Assembly: GCF_900111005.1 (NCBI RefSeq)
Contig: NZ_FOFV01000024.1
Span: 448 to 64,447 of the forward strand
Source: Lentzea albida
GTDB lineage: Bacteria; Actinomycetota; Actinomycetes; Mycobacteriales; Pseudonocardiaceae
Reading direction: 5' to 3'
Length of the DNA: 64,000 bases
Positions 43,584-52,589 of this stretch are shown here, one piece after another (within the stretch, counting starts at the first letter, position 1; each line of letters begins with the position of its first letter). The notes under the pieces are model-generated. The model saw only the letters and a list, made by a program, of their open reading frames with translations, ran no database searches and was not told the origin of the DNA. A program made the position numbers and the translations under genes.

Positions 43584-44798
43584 TCACGAGGTTTTGAGCT
43601 CTTCCGCCGCGACTCTCGGCTTCATCCGGGAACGCAGGAGGTGGGCCGTCGCGGCGGCGAACAACGCACACAGGACGGGCAGGAGGAAGGTCGCGCGGGA
43701 ACCCATCTCGTCCGCGATCCTGCCGACCGCGGCTGTGCCCGAACCGAAGCCGAGCGAGAGGCTCGACCACACCCAGTTCATCCCCTCGGTCTGGATCGCC
43801 ACCGGAACGAGCTCGTCGAGCAGGTGGAAGGCGTTGATCACGGTCGGTGCCATGCTGAGACCGTTGACCGCGGAGCAGGCCATGAGGGCGACGAAGCTGT
43901 CCGCGGTGAGGTAGAGGACGGGGAGCAGGCCGAACGCCGAGGCGCTCAAGGCAAGTCGAAGCGGCGCCGGCCTGGTTCGTGTCCGTGCGCCGTAGAGGAC
44001 GGCCGAGACGCCACTGCCCACCGCGAAGCAGGCCAGGACGAGACCGGCACCACCGGGATTGCCCAGTTCGCCTGTGCGTGCCACGAGCAGCACTTCCGCG
44101 GAGCCACAGGTCGCTCCGACCGCGAGCAGCAGCACGAGCAGCAACGGCATGCCCGGATACCGCGCGGCGAGGCGTCGGTGCACACGGGCGGCGGGAGGTC
44201 GCCGGGGCGGCTCGGTGCGGCGCTGGAACAGCAGCCAGGTCCCACCGCAGGCAGTGAGCAGGAACGCCGAAGCGACGGCGAGGTAAGGAGAAACCTCGAT
44301 CGCGAGTGCCGCTGCCAGAAGAGGGCCGATCGCGAAGACGACCTCGTCCAGAACCGTTTCGACCGAGTAAGCGGCAGACCTCTCCGGAGTGCCGTCCGGC
44401 CACATCGCAGCCCATCGCGCACGTGTCATGGGGCCGGTGTTGACCACCGAGGCGCCGAGGAGAAGCGCCAGGACGAGGGTCGTCGCAAGAGACGAGTCGA
44501 GTGCGACTGCCCCGAGCGTCATCGCGGCGAGCACGAAATGGGCGACAACGGACAGGAGCAGGGTCTTGTACTGCCCGAAACGGTCGGCGGCCATCCCGGC
44601 GACGGGGCTGCCGAGTGCGTTGCCGATCGTCCAGCACCCGCTGACCAACGCGGCCTTCCCGTACTGGCCGGTGGGCAACGCCAGCAACAGGAGCAGGGCG
44701 AGCGGGTAGATCCCGACGAAGAGGCGTGACAACACACCTGCTGCGCAGAAGGACGCGGCCCCCCTCGTGGAGAAGGCGCTGCGGTAAACGTCGAACAC
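43584..44798 (-). CDS. MFS transporter
   Basis: A 404-residue integral membrane protein with about eleven or twelve hydrophobic segments in two halves. An MFS loop motif, GMAADRFGQYK, lies between the second and third segments. GTG 44798, with GGAGG at 44805-44809, is strongly preferred over upstream in-frame starts, whose 107-residue extension is arginine- and proline-rich and not membrane-like. It is the first gene of the leftward operon and probably exports the amine or indole product made by the next three enzymes. Confidence 0.87.
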   Translation of the reverse strand: MFDVYRSAFSTRGAASFCAAGVLSRLFVGIYPLALLLLLALPTGQYGKAALVSGCWTIGNALGSPVAGMAADRFGQYKTLLLSVVAHFVLAAMTLGAVALDSSLATTLVLALLLGASVVNTGPMTRARWAAMWPDGTPERSAAYSVETVLDEVVFAIGPLLAAALAIEVSPYLAVASAFLLTACGGTWLLFQRRTEPPRRPPAARVHRRLAARYPGMPLLLVLLLAVGATCGSAEVLLVARTGELGNPGGAGLVLACFAVGSGVSAVLYGARTRTRPAPLRLALSASAFGLLPVLYLTADSFVALMACSAVNGLSMAPTVINAFHLLDELVPVAIQTEGMNWVWSSLSLGFGSGTAAVGRIADEMGSRATFLLPVLCALFAAATAHLLRSRMKPRVAAEELKTS

Positions 44799-45215
44799 AG
44801 CTGACCTCCAAGGGGCGGTTGAGGATGCCGCTGGGCAGGGGGCGGCGGCACCTGACCGCGGTGACGGTTCCCAGGATTCGGCGGACGTGGACAGCGCCCT
44901 CGACCGCGCCGAGCGGTGGACCACCGCTCTCGAAAGTGTGTGGAAATCGTGTCGCCGCAGTGCTCCGACACTGTGCAGTCCGGACGGTCTCGAGTGCGAG
45001 ACCCGTTTCGCCTGGCGGAACGGTAGTGGTGAAGAGCTCGTCGGCGACCCGGCCACCGCGACCCGTCGGGAAGGCGGTACTGGCGTCGCAGGAGCGGGAA
45101 CGCGGTCGGGCGAGTGCACCGCAGGAGCGTTCCGCGCAACTGTTCACCGACGCGTTGAGACCTGCAGGATGTGCTGAGAAGTTCTTCTTCCCCTGGGTGA
45201 AGCGGGGATGTCGCC
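44799..45215. other. Intergenic region upstream of the exporter operon
   Basis: This stretch of about 417 bases has no convincing gene. Around 45028-45045 it carries GTTTCG-N5-CGGAAC, one mismatch from the cluster operator pattern. Long open frames here are random GC-rich frames. Confidence 0.4.
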
Positions 45216-45470
45216 GCTGACACTCGATATCGCGAGTGGATGTTGGAGAACCTCTGTCGGGCGGCCGACCACTTCGGACTGATCGTCATCAGCGAGCCGC
45301 GGCGCGGGTGGCTTGACCGTTCCGTGGGTGCTCTTGCGCATGGAGGCGAAGCCAACTACTGGCTTCGTGTGGTCTCCGAGGACAAGCGATGAACCGGTGG
45401 AGCTTTCTGGACTGGCAACCTCGATTCGAACGTGTTCACCGGTCTGAGGGTGTGCTGCACCGTTAGGTGA
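45216..45470 (+). pseudogene. Gene fragment with an in-frame nonsense codon
   Basis: One frame reads REWMLENLCRAADHFGL, then RRGWLDRSVGAL, WLRVVSEDKR, a TGA at 45390, and continues in the same frame as TGGAFWTGNLDSNVFTGL before stopping at 45468-45470. From memory, similar actinobacterial hypothetical proteins have Trp where the TGA is, so a TGG to TGA change is likely. Both ends of the gene are missing. I cannot assign a function. Confidence 0.6.
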
Positions 45471-45485
45471 CGTAACGGTGCAGCA
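45453..45485. terminator. Perfect 13-bp hairpin
   Basis: TGCTGCACCGTTA and its exact complement flank the 7-base loop GGTGACG. It overlaps the end of the nonsense-mutated fragment and precedes the photolyase-like gene by 146 bases. It could be the original terminator of the lost gene or an operator. Confidence 0.6.
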
Positions 45486-45630
45486 GGCCCGGCAGCACCG
45501 CCGCACCGGTTGAAACCCTCCCCTCTGACAGACAAACCACGGTTCGTCATCCTCGGGCTGAGGGGAGTACCTCAGTGATCGAGTCCCGCGTCATCGGGCG
45601 GGGGCACGAGCCGGGCGGCAGACTGATCAC

Positions 45631-46860
45631 GTGCTGCTTCCCACTCCCGCCCCTGGGCCCGAAGCCGCGGAGCTGTGGGTGCGCACGCACCTCGGCGACC
45701 TCTGCGGTGACACTCCGGAGGCCTCGCCGACGTTCCGGGGCGGTCAGCAGGCCGCCGACGCTGCGCTCGTCACCCTCGACCTCGCCGGGTACGCGGCGCG
45801 GCGCAACGAGGTGCTCCCGCGCGGCAGACGCGGTGCCAGTCGCCTCTCGCCCTACATCCGGCACGGCCTGATCGCCCTGCCGGAGGCGTGGGCCGCCGCC
45901 GCGGCCGCACCACCACGTGACCGCGCGAAGTTCCGCGACGAGCTCGCCTGGCAGGAGTACGGCCGCCACCTCTACGCCAGACTCGGCACTCGCAGTGCCG
46001 CCGCCCTGCGTGCCGCACCGGCCCGCGCGACGGTGCGGTGGACCGACCCCTGGCCCGAGCAGATGCGGTGCGTGTCCTTCTGCGTCGAGGAGTTGGAGAC
46101 GGACGGGTGGCTGGTCAACCAGACCAGGATGTGGCTCGCGTCGCAGTGGACCGTGCGGGCGGGAGCGGACTGGACGGTCGGCGAGAACCGGTTCTTCGCA
46201 CACCTGCTCGACGGGTCCCGCGCGGCCAATCGGGTGGGCTGGCAGTGGACTATCGGCGCGGGCACCGGCAAGCCCTACGGATTCTCGCGCTGGCAGGTGC
46301 GCAAACGGGCTCCTCAGCTGTGCCGGGAATGTCCCCTGAGTTTCGACTGCCCGATCGAGGACTGGCCCGCGTCGCCACCTCCGACCGAGCAGCCGGAGCC
46401 GGAACCCCTGCTGCGCCACGATCCCGACCCCGAGTCGACCGGTGGACCCCGCAGCCCGGCCGGGCACGGTAGGCCGGAGGCCGTGTGGCTCACTGCGGAG
46501 TCGCTGGGCGACGCCGACCCGGCGCTGGCCGCGCACCCGGACCTGCCCGCCGTGTTCGTGTTCGACGCGCCCCTGCTCGCCCGGCTCCGCCTGTCGGGCA
46601 AGCGCCTGGTGTTCCTGACCGAGACCCTCGCCGACCTCGCCACCCGTCGCGAGGTGGCGATCCACCGCGACGACGTGGTCCAGCAGCTGCGGGAACGCGA
46701 CGTGGCCGTCACCTTCGCGCCGGTGCCGGGTTTCCGATCCCGCGCCGCGGCCGTCGGACCGAGCACCGTGCACCCCTGGCGCTGGCTCTTCCGCCCGCAC
46801 GGGGGACCGGTCAGCTCGTACACCGCCTGGCGCAAGAAGACGGCCGCGCACCCCTGCTGA
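45631..46860 (+). CDS. Photolyase/cryptochrome-like protein with apparently permuted domains
   Basis: A 409-residue protein. Residues 30-240 match the FAD-binding helical domain of photolyases (GGQQAADAALVTLDLAGYA, RLSPYIRHGLIALPEAW, ELAWQEYGRHLYARLG, WLVNQTRMWLASQW). A cysteine set follows (LCRECPLSFDCPIEDW). Residues 300-400 then resemble the N-terminal alpha/beta domain (VFVFDAPLLARL, KRLVFLTETLADL, the RREVAIHRDD stretch). In ordinary photolyases the alpha/beta domain comes first, so the order is reversed. A light-dependent DNA-repair or blue-light role is inferred. The GTG start lacks a strong ribosome site. Confidence 0.75.
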   Translation: MLLPTPAPGPEAAELWVRTHLGDLCGDTPEASPTFRGGQQAADAALVTLDLAGYAARRNEVLPRGRRGASRLSPYIRHGLIALPEAWAAAAAAPPRDRAKFRDELAWQEYGRHLYARLGTRSAAALRAAPARATVRWTDPWPEQMRCVSFCVEELETDGWLVNQTRMWLASQWTVRAGADWTVGENRFFAHLLDGSRAANRVGWQWTIGAGTGKPYGFSRWQVRKRAPQLCRECPLSFDCPIEDWPASPPPTEQPEPEPLLRHDPDPESTGGPRSPAGHGRPEAVWLTAESLGDADPALAAHPDLPAVFVFDAPLLARLRLSGKRLVFLTETLADLATRREVAIHRDDVVQQLRERDVAVTFAPVPGFRSRAAAVGPSTVHPWRWLFRPHGGPVSSYTAWRKKTAAHPC

Positions 46861-46951
46861 CCGGCGCCCGCGCGAGCCGGGGATCGCACCGCGTGGCGGT
46901 CCCGCCGGACCCAGGGCGGCGCGGGCCGCCACGGCGCCCGCCGGACGGCCG

Positions 46952-47290
46952 ATCCCGGTCGCCCACCTCGTCCGGTCCTGTGCGCACTCGATCCTGCTCG
47001 GCGTCGGGCCGCACCGCCGTGCCGGCCTGCTCGCCGGACGCGAGTGGTCTGGCGACCTCCTCGCCCTGCTGAACGAGATGATCGCGACTGGTGTCGAGGC
47101 GGGAGGGCTGCCGCCCGCTCACACCCGCCGTGACGTCGTCACCCTCGTGACCAGCCTGGCTGGAACCGCCACCGTGTACGAGACCGCGATCGCCGATGGC
47201 CCGCTCGTCCTCGACTACCTGCGCGAGACCGTCGCCGAGCACGCTCCGGCGAGCCTCATCCGGTTCCGGTACCGGGTCGTGCGGGCCTCA
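46952..47290 (+). pseudogene. Possible TetR-type C-terminal remnant
   Basis: A frame running AHLVRSCAHSILLGVG, EWSGDLLALLNEMIATG, TRRDVVTLVTSLAGTATV and VLDYLRETVAEHAPASL has the amphipathic helical pattern of a TetR ligand domain. No helix-turn-helix or start codon precedes it, and the 3' end runs into unrelated sequence. The family call is weak. Confidence 0.35.
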
Positions 47291-47340
47291 TGGGACAGCG
47301 GGCGTGAGGTGAACGTTGACGGTCGAGCGCGTCGTCGTCA

Positions 47341-47490
47341 GCCGGGAAGCCCGCCGGGCTCGTCACCATGCTCCAGCGCACCCCGACGTACCTCATGTCG
47401 CTCGGCCGGGTGGACGAAGACGCCGTCTGGCTGCCCCTTGTTCTGCGGACGATCTTCGGGATCGGGTCACCGCGGCCTGTGGGGAGGTGA
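47341..47490 (+). pseudogene. Fragment of a Baeyer-Villiger-type flavin monooxygenase
   Basis: KPAGLVTMLQRTPTYLMSLG matches the conserved VTMLQRSPTY block of FAD-dependent Baeyer-Villiger monooxygenases. Only about 45 codons survive before the stop at 47488-47490. With the TetR-like remnant just upstream it suggests a decayed regulator-monooxygenase locus. Confidence 0.55.
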
Positions 47491-47705
47491 CCGTGCACTC
47501 TCCCGGGTGCGCTGTGGTGCACCGTGCACCACCCACGAGTGTGCCGAAATTGTCAATTGTGGACTCAAGCGTGGTGGGAGCGGGGGCGAACCGCAGTGCG
47601 CGACCTCGTGCACGACGGCGAGACCAACTTCCACCCATCATGCGGGTTGGCGGACGCGCCCATAGCGTTGAAGTCGGTCAAGTGCTTAGGGCGAAAGGTG
47701 TTCTC

Positions 47706-48299
47706 ATGAGGTTCATCGCGGCGGCGGCAGCGGTCGTGCTCGGGTTCTCCCTGGTTCCCGCGCAGGCTTCGGCGGAGACGACCGGCGGAGAGGTGCGTCC
47801 GGTGCGCTCGGTCGACCTCGAGCGGTATCAGGGGCGCTGGGTGCAGGTGGCGGCGATCCCCCAGCCGTTCCAAGCCCAGTGTGCCCGCAACGACGGTGCG
47901 CGGTACACCCTCCTGCCGGACGGACAGGTCCAGGTCGTCAACTCCTGCACCCGCGCGGACGGCACGACGACGTCGCTCGAGGGCAGGGCCCGGCAGGAGA
48001 GCCCGGACTCGACGTCGAGGCTGCAGGTGTCGTTCGTCAAGATCGGCGACACGTGGAACTTCGACCGGCCGGGCGCCTACTGGGTGATCGGTCTGGACCG
48101 CGACTACCGCTGGGCGGTGGTCGGCGCACCGGACCGTCGTTCCGGGTTCGTGCTGGCGCGCACTGCCACGCCGTCCAGGAAGGACGTCGCGGGTATGGCC
48201 ACCGCGTTGCTGCGCAACGGGTACGACCTCTGTGCCTTCAAGATCACGGCACAGGACGGCGGCGCGCCGGAGTCCGTCTCGCTGTGCCCCGTGAGCTGA
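47706..48299 (+). CDS. Secreted lipocalin-family protein
   Basis: A 197-residue protein with a clear signal peptide (MRF, hydrophobic core, cleavage after QASA). A Blc-type lipocalin barrel follows: LERYQGRWVQVAAIPQPFQ contains the G-x-W motif, and DYRWAVVGAPDRRSGFVLAR is the last strand pair. Four Cys residues in the mature chain may form disulfides. Bacterial lipocalins bind lipids or other hydrophobic molecules at the envelope. ATG 47706 has AAAGG seven bases upstream. It stands alone. Confidence 0.9.
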   Translation: MRFIAAAAAVVLGFSLVPAQASAETTGGEVRPVRSVDLERYQGRWVQVAAIPQPFQAQCARNDGARYTLLPDGQVQVVNSCTRADGTTTSLEGRARQESPDSTSRLQVSFVKIGDTWNFDRPGAYWVIGLDRDYRWAVVGAPDRRSGFVLARTATPSRKDVAGMATALLRNGYDLCAFKITAQDGGAPESVSLCPVS

Positions 48300-48319
48300 C
48301 CGGACGTACCCGATCCCGA

Positions 48320-48348
48320 AGCGGTGCCCGCCCCGTGCGGGTGCCGCT
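48320..48348. terminator. Terminator hairpin after the lipocalin gene
   Basis: A 12-bp stem with two G-T wobbles (48320-48331 with 48337-48348) and a 5-base loop begins 21 bases past the lipocalin stop. Confidence 0.7.
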
Positions 48349-49066
48349 GGGGTGGATCTTGCTCCCGCTCAGCGCGAGCGCCTGGCGGCGGAGTGTGATC
48401 GCTGGGGACGCCGGCGTGCGGGAACGGGCTGGCGCGCGGGGTGCCTCGGCGGGCCCGGGAGGCCGCTGTCCGGACTCCACCTGAGTCGCCGACGAGGTCG
48501 ACCGAACCCCGTGGCGGGGACGGCGCCGACTCCGGGGTCGACCTCGTGCTCTCGCCGGCGGAGTGACGCCGAAGCGCCGCGAGTCGCACTGCGTCGCAAG
48601 TGTCCGAAGTGGACACGAGAAGCATCTGGTCTTCCAGAGTCACCAGCTTGGACGGATCGGGCGGGCGTTCGTCTCTCCGCTGCCTGAGTTCGGACACCCC
48701 GGCGCTGCAGGCGGCTCCTCCCCGCACCTGGGGCGATCTCGTTGTCGTGGCGATGTGCTTGTACCGCAGGTCCTCATGGGAACACGAGCGCCGAGAGCGT
48801 GCCGTTGTTCGCGGGGCAGTCCACTGATCGCCTGCTGCGCGGCTGCGCGGCTGTGCGGTAGTCCGGACCGGCCGATCGTCGGTAGCTGCGTCAGGGGACG
48901 GTTCGACGTCTCGGTTGCGGCATGGGGTGCGGCACTCGGCGCTGAGTCTGTATCACGACCGCGCCGGTCGAAGCGGTAGATCAGGCGTGGACCCTCAAGG
49001 GCTTCCCTCACCCCTCGAGCTCGTGCGACATCGCATCTGGTCCTGATCCGGCAGGTGGCTCGTGCG
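48349..49066. other. Non-coding stretch with a 12-bp inverted repeat
   Basis: I see no gene in these 718 bases. A perfect 12-bp inverted repeat (ACGAGGTCGACC at 48492-48503 with its complement at 48536-48547) encloses 32 bases. It may be a second terminator or a recombination relic. Confidence 0.4.
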
Positions 49067-49657
49067 TCAGGGCAGTCGGCGCAGGATGGCTGAAGCGGCG
49101 GTTGTGAGAGTGCGCTCTTCGAACTCCAGTCGTGCCAGATCACCAGGGAGGGCTCGTTCGGTCAGCAGGCCGTTGACGACGGTCAGGAGGAACCGGGCGT
49201 GGTGTTCGAGTTCTCCGGGAGCGAGGGCCCCCTCGTCGTGCAGCGCGGCGAGCCATCGCACGACCCTGTGTACGGCGAACTGTTCGAGAGCCAGGAAGAC
49301 GTGGCTGTCGTCCTCGGACGCAGGCGACGCCACGTAGGCGTTGTACAGCGAGCCCCAGTGGTTGCGGGCTTGTTCTCCCGTGCCCACCTGTGACAACACC
49401 AGTTGCAGGCACGCCACCAGGCGCTCTGAGGGCGTCCGTGTGAGGTCCTGCATCGGGTCGTCCGGGAGGTCCACCTCGTGTAGCCGCGCGACCACCTCGT
49501 CGATCAACGCCCGCTGAGTGGGGAAGAAGTGCCGTAGCGACCCGGTGCTGACGCCCGCTCGTGTGGCCACGGCGCGCACGCTCAGCCTGGCCGTCGGATC
49601 CTCGCCGAGCATGGTCGCCGCGGCGATCAGGATCTTGTCTCGTGTGCTGTGGGTCAT
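49067..49657 (-). CDS. TetR-family repressor
   Basis: A 196-residue TetR regulator with the N-terminal helix-turn-helix LSVRAVATRAGVSTGSLRHF and an all-helical ligand domain. ATG 49657 or GTG 49669 can serve as start; GAGGTGA lies upstream of the ATG. It diverges from a CPBP membrane protease gene across a gap with a clear palindromic operator, so it most likely represses both itself and that gene. The ligand is unknown. Confidence 0.9.
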   Translation of the reverse strand: MTHSTRDKILIAAATMLGEDPTARLSVRAVATRAGVSTGSLRHFFPTQRALIDEVVARLHEVDLPDDPMQDLTRTPSERLVACLQLVLSQVGTGEQARNHWGSLYNAYVASPASEDDSHVFLALEQFAVHRVVRWLAALHDEGALAPGELEHHARFLLTVVNGLLTERALPGDLARLEFEERTLTTAASAILRRLP

Positions 49658-49694
49658 GTGCTGGTTCACCTCGTGCGATTGTCTTGCTTCTTCT

Positions 49695-49758
49695 TATCAC
49701 GGCGTACTAGATATGTGCTCTAGTACAGTGTGATAGAAAGTAGTACGGCGTGATAGAA
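49695..49758. promoter_or_regulatory. TetR operator with three half-sites
   Basis: Inverted half-sites TATCAC-N3-GTACTAGA (49695-49711) and TCTAGTAC-N3-GTGATA (49719-49735) flank a 7-base centre. A third half-site in direct orientation, TAGTAC-N3-GTGATAGAA, repeats at 49741-49758. It sits between the divergent TetR and CPBP genes and is almost certainly their operator. Confidence 0.85.
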
Positions 49759-49788
49759 GATGATCGCGCAGCGACCCGAGGAGTGGAA

Positions 49789-50727
49789 ATGTCCGGTAAT
49801 GGCCGATCTTGGCTTCTGCAAGGTGACCAACCGGTGCCTGTGCGCGGTGTGCCGGCAGGCAGCGAGTACCACCGCGCGTACGCGGGGGAGGGGCGACGCG
49901 TTCTCCGGGGAATCCTCGCGATCGTGCTCCTGGTAGTGGGGTTCGTCGGTTTCGCCGTCCTGTTCCAGCGGCTCTCGGAAGTCGCCGATCTCGCCCTGTT
50001 CGGTCGTTCGGGACCGTCGACGCCACTGCGCCAAGCGGCCGGCGCGCTGGGGCTGGCCGCGCTCATCCCGTACTCGATGCTGGTGCAACGCATCGTCTAC
50101 GGTGTGCGGGCGGGGTCGTTGCACTCCGTGGCGGGCCGGTTCCGGTTCGGAGTTCTCGGTCGCGCACTGCTGGTGTTCGGACCACCGCTGCTGCTGGTGG
50201 TCTCGGTTGTCGCCTTGAGCGGCGTCAAGTCCGTCCCGTGGACGACCGTCGATCTGATCTCCTTCTTCGTCATCGGGATGCTGCTGAACCCCCTCGCCGC
50301 CGCGGGGGAGGAGTACGGATTCCGCGGACTGCTGTTCCGCGTGTTCGGTGGCTGGACCCGCGGGGCGCGGTCCGGCGCGATCTTCGGCATCGTCATGACC
50401 ACCGTGCTGTTCTCGCTCGCCCACGGAACGCTAGACCCGTTCCTTTTCACGTCCTATCTCGTGCTGTTCTCGTCCATGGCGATCGTGACCTGGCGTACCG
50501 GTGGTCTTGAGGTAGCGGTCGTCCTGCACAGCGTCTACAACGTCACCGCCCTCGTCCTGGCCACGACGTTGCATGTCGACGTCGGTGCCGAGTTGGCGAA
50601 CCGGGGCGCGGCGGTCGGTGCCTGGAACAATCTCGCGCCCAGTGCCGTGCTCGTCGTCATCACGGCGATCGTTTGGTGGATGACGCGCAAGGGCGGGCCC
50701 GCGTGCACGCCTGAGCCGGCTGCGTGA
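49789..50727 (+). CDS. CPBP-family intramembrane metalloprotease
   Basis: A 312-residue membrane protein with about eight hydrophobic segments and the three CPBP (Abi/Rce1-like) motifs: GEEYGFRG with the catalytic Glu pair and Arg, FSLAHG, and HSVYN. Such proteases cleave within membranes or process small peptides; some act in bacteriocin immunity. ATG 49789, with GAGGAG upstream, is preferred over the in-frame start at 49750, which would lie inside the operator. The TetR repressor opposite probably controls it. Confidence 0.9.
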   Translation: MSGNGRSWLLQGDQPVPVRGVPAGSEYHRAYAGEGRRVLRGILAIVLLVVGFVGFAVLFQRLSEVADLALFGRSGPSTPLRQAAGALGLAALIPYSMLVQRIVYGVRAGSLHSVAGRFRFGVLGRALLVFGPPLLLVVSVVALSGVKSVPWTTVDLISFFVIGMLLNPLAAAGEEYGFRGLLFRVFGGWTRGARSGAIFGIVMTTVLFSLAHGTLDPFLFTSYLVLFSSMAIVTWRTGGLEVAVVLHSVYNVTALVLATTLHVDVGAELANRGAAVGAWNNLAPSAVLVVITAIVWWMTRKGGPACTPEPAA

Positions 50728-51047
50728 TCTTTCGCTCTGCCGGGCGATGACGCGACCTCACGACGACCAGGCTGGACGGGAGACATCGGCTCGAGTTCGA
50801 GCGAACGCCGCCCGTCCAAGCGTGTGATGCCGGGTGACGGGCGGCCATCGGCACCGATCGCTGGTGACAGATGACACGCCATTCGGCCTCGTCGAGGTCC
50901 GAGGACGACCGGCTGTGCACGCGATGTGCATCACGGACGAAGGTGGGCGCATCGAGGTCGGCAGGCAAGGGCGGGGCTTGGCCCGCGCCTCGCGGATGTC
51001 CCGAAGCGTTACCAGGAATGTCCGCCTGACCTGAACTGTGCGGCCGG
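50728..51047. other. Intergenic stretch without recognised features
   Basis: These 320 bases follow the CPBP gene. I find no gene, terminator or clear repeat in them. Confidence 0.4.
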
Positions 51048-51186
51048 CTCTGGTTTCAGGCACTCACACCCTTCGTCCTCGGAGCAGCGCACCAGGCCGT
51101 CGAAATCCTGTTCCCCGGCCAGCCGGAGCTCGGCCCGATCCACCTGACACCACCGGACCAGCGCACTTTGTTCGCAGGAGAACGTG
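51048..51186 (+). pseudogene. Short coding-like remnant of unknown family
   Basis: An open frame reads LWFQALTPFVLGAAHQAVEI, LFPGQPELGPIHLTPPDQ, RTLFAGE, which looks like real protein by composition and codon use. It has no start codon and runs directly into the KdpD-like fragment. I do not recognise the family. Confidence 0.35.
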
Positions 51187-52386
51187 GTCACGCTGGTGGC
51201 CATGGTGATCGTGGCGACGATCGTCGCGCTGGTCGTCGACCGGGCGGCACGGCTGGGGGAGCAGGGCGCCCGCGCCCGGACCGAGGCCGCGCTGCTCGCC
51301 TCGTACTCGCGCACCGTGCTCACGAGCCCGTACCCGCTCGCGCGGCTGCTGGAGGAGATCCGGGAGAACTTCGGCCTGGAGTCGCTGGCACTGCTGGAGA
51401 AACGCTCGACCGAGTGGGAACGCGTCGTCTGCGTGGGAGCGCGCCCGTGCAACGACCCCGACGAGGCCGATGCCGACGTCGCCGTCACCAGCGACATCCA
51501 CCTCGCGCTCAAGGGCCGCACGTTGCCCGCGAGCGACCAACGAGTGCTGGAGGCGGCCGCGGGGCAGGCGTTGATGGCTCTGCGGCAACAGCGCATGGCC
51601 GAGGAGACGAGGGACGCTCAGCGCAAGGTGGAGACGACCGAGCTGCGCACCGCGTTGCTGTCCGGCGTCGGCCACGACCTGCGGACTCCGCTCACGTCGA
51701 TCAAGGCCGCGATCGGCAGCCTGCGCGACCGCGACCTGCGACTGTCCGAAGAGGACACGGCAGAGCTGATGGAGACCGTGGAGGAGTCCGCCGACCGCCT
51801 CAACGGCCTAGTGGACAACCTGCTCGACTCCTCCCGCCTCGCCACCGGATCGGTCGCGCCGATCATGCGGCCGGTCGGCTGCTACGAGGTCGTCGCCAGG
51901 GCACTGTCGGCCGTGGACGAACGCCGAGCGGTCACGGTCGACGTCGACGAGGACCTTCCTATCGGCCTGCTGGAACGGGTGGTGGCCAACGTGATCGACA
52001 ACGCGCTGCGCCACGGCCGGATGTCACCGCGCCGTGAGGTCGACGTCGACGGCGACGGGCGGGTCGCCGACGACGAGCCGGAGATCGCCGTCAGGGCGAG
52101 CACTCACGGCTCGTTCGTCGAACTGAGGGTCGTCGACCACGGCCCCGGCCTGCACAAGAAGGCCCTCGCCGGGGTCTTCACCCCGTTCCAGCGGCTCGGC
52201 GACCGCGACGCCACCCCCGGCGTCGGCCTGGGCCTGAGCGTGGCGAAGGGCTTCACCGAGGCGATGGGCGGCGAGCTTCACCGCGCGGTTCGGGCACGAC
52301 GCGGTGGTGCTCACCGGATGTGCGCTCGGCGCGGTCCTGCTGGTCTCGACCTTGCGGGTGGCGTCCGCGTCGTTGCACGAGGATGA
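51184..52386 (+). pseudogene. Truncated KdpD-type sensor histidine kinase
   Basis: Residues 1-365 match the C-terminal part of KdpD: one membrane segment, a GAF-like region, the H-box LLSGVGHDLRTPLTSIKAA, the N-box VVANVIDNALRHG, and GPG and GVGLGLSVAKG boxes. The N-terminal KdpD sensor domain and the first three membrane segments are missing. After TEAMGGEL the frame leaves KdpD sequence. No kdpABC or kdpE genes are nearby. A short HK could still be made from GTG 51184, but loss of both ends argues for a pseudogene. Confidence 0.7.
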
Positions 52387-52453
52387 GCACGACAAGAACG
52401 TGCCGACGATTCCCCGGCCACGAGCCCCGCACCTACTCACCCCGGCGAGCTGA
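52274..52453 (+). pseudogene. C-terminal remnant of a membrane protein fused to the KdpD fragment
   Basis: Shifted by one frame from the KdpD fragment, this stretch reads FTARFGHDAVVLTGCALGAV, LLVSTLRVAS, then a polar tail HEDEHDKNVP and a stop. A hydrophobic segment followed by a charged tail looks like the end of a transporter. The junction at about 52274 therefore joins two unrelated genes. Confidence 0.45.
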
Positions 52454-52589
52454 TCACGAACCGTCCTGGTGACTCGACCTCACCCCAGGCGGCAGGGATC
52501 GGGCCTGTGCAGATCAGGATCCTGTGGGGTACCAGAGATCCGCAGGCACACGCTGAGCTGCGGTGATCGGGTCCTGTCGGCCTGCACGC

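Noticed and set aside
44799..45147. N-terminal extension of the MFS transporter to 45119
   Set aside because: The extension is Arg/Pro/Ser-rich and not membrane-like, while GTG 44798 has an excellent ribosome binding site.
38519..48614. Shared 11-13 base string CCACTTCGGAC at about 38520, 45270 and (inverted) 48602
   Set aside because: One copy lies inside a coding remnant, and CACTTCGG is a common codon string here; too weak to call a regulatory motif.
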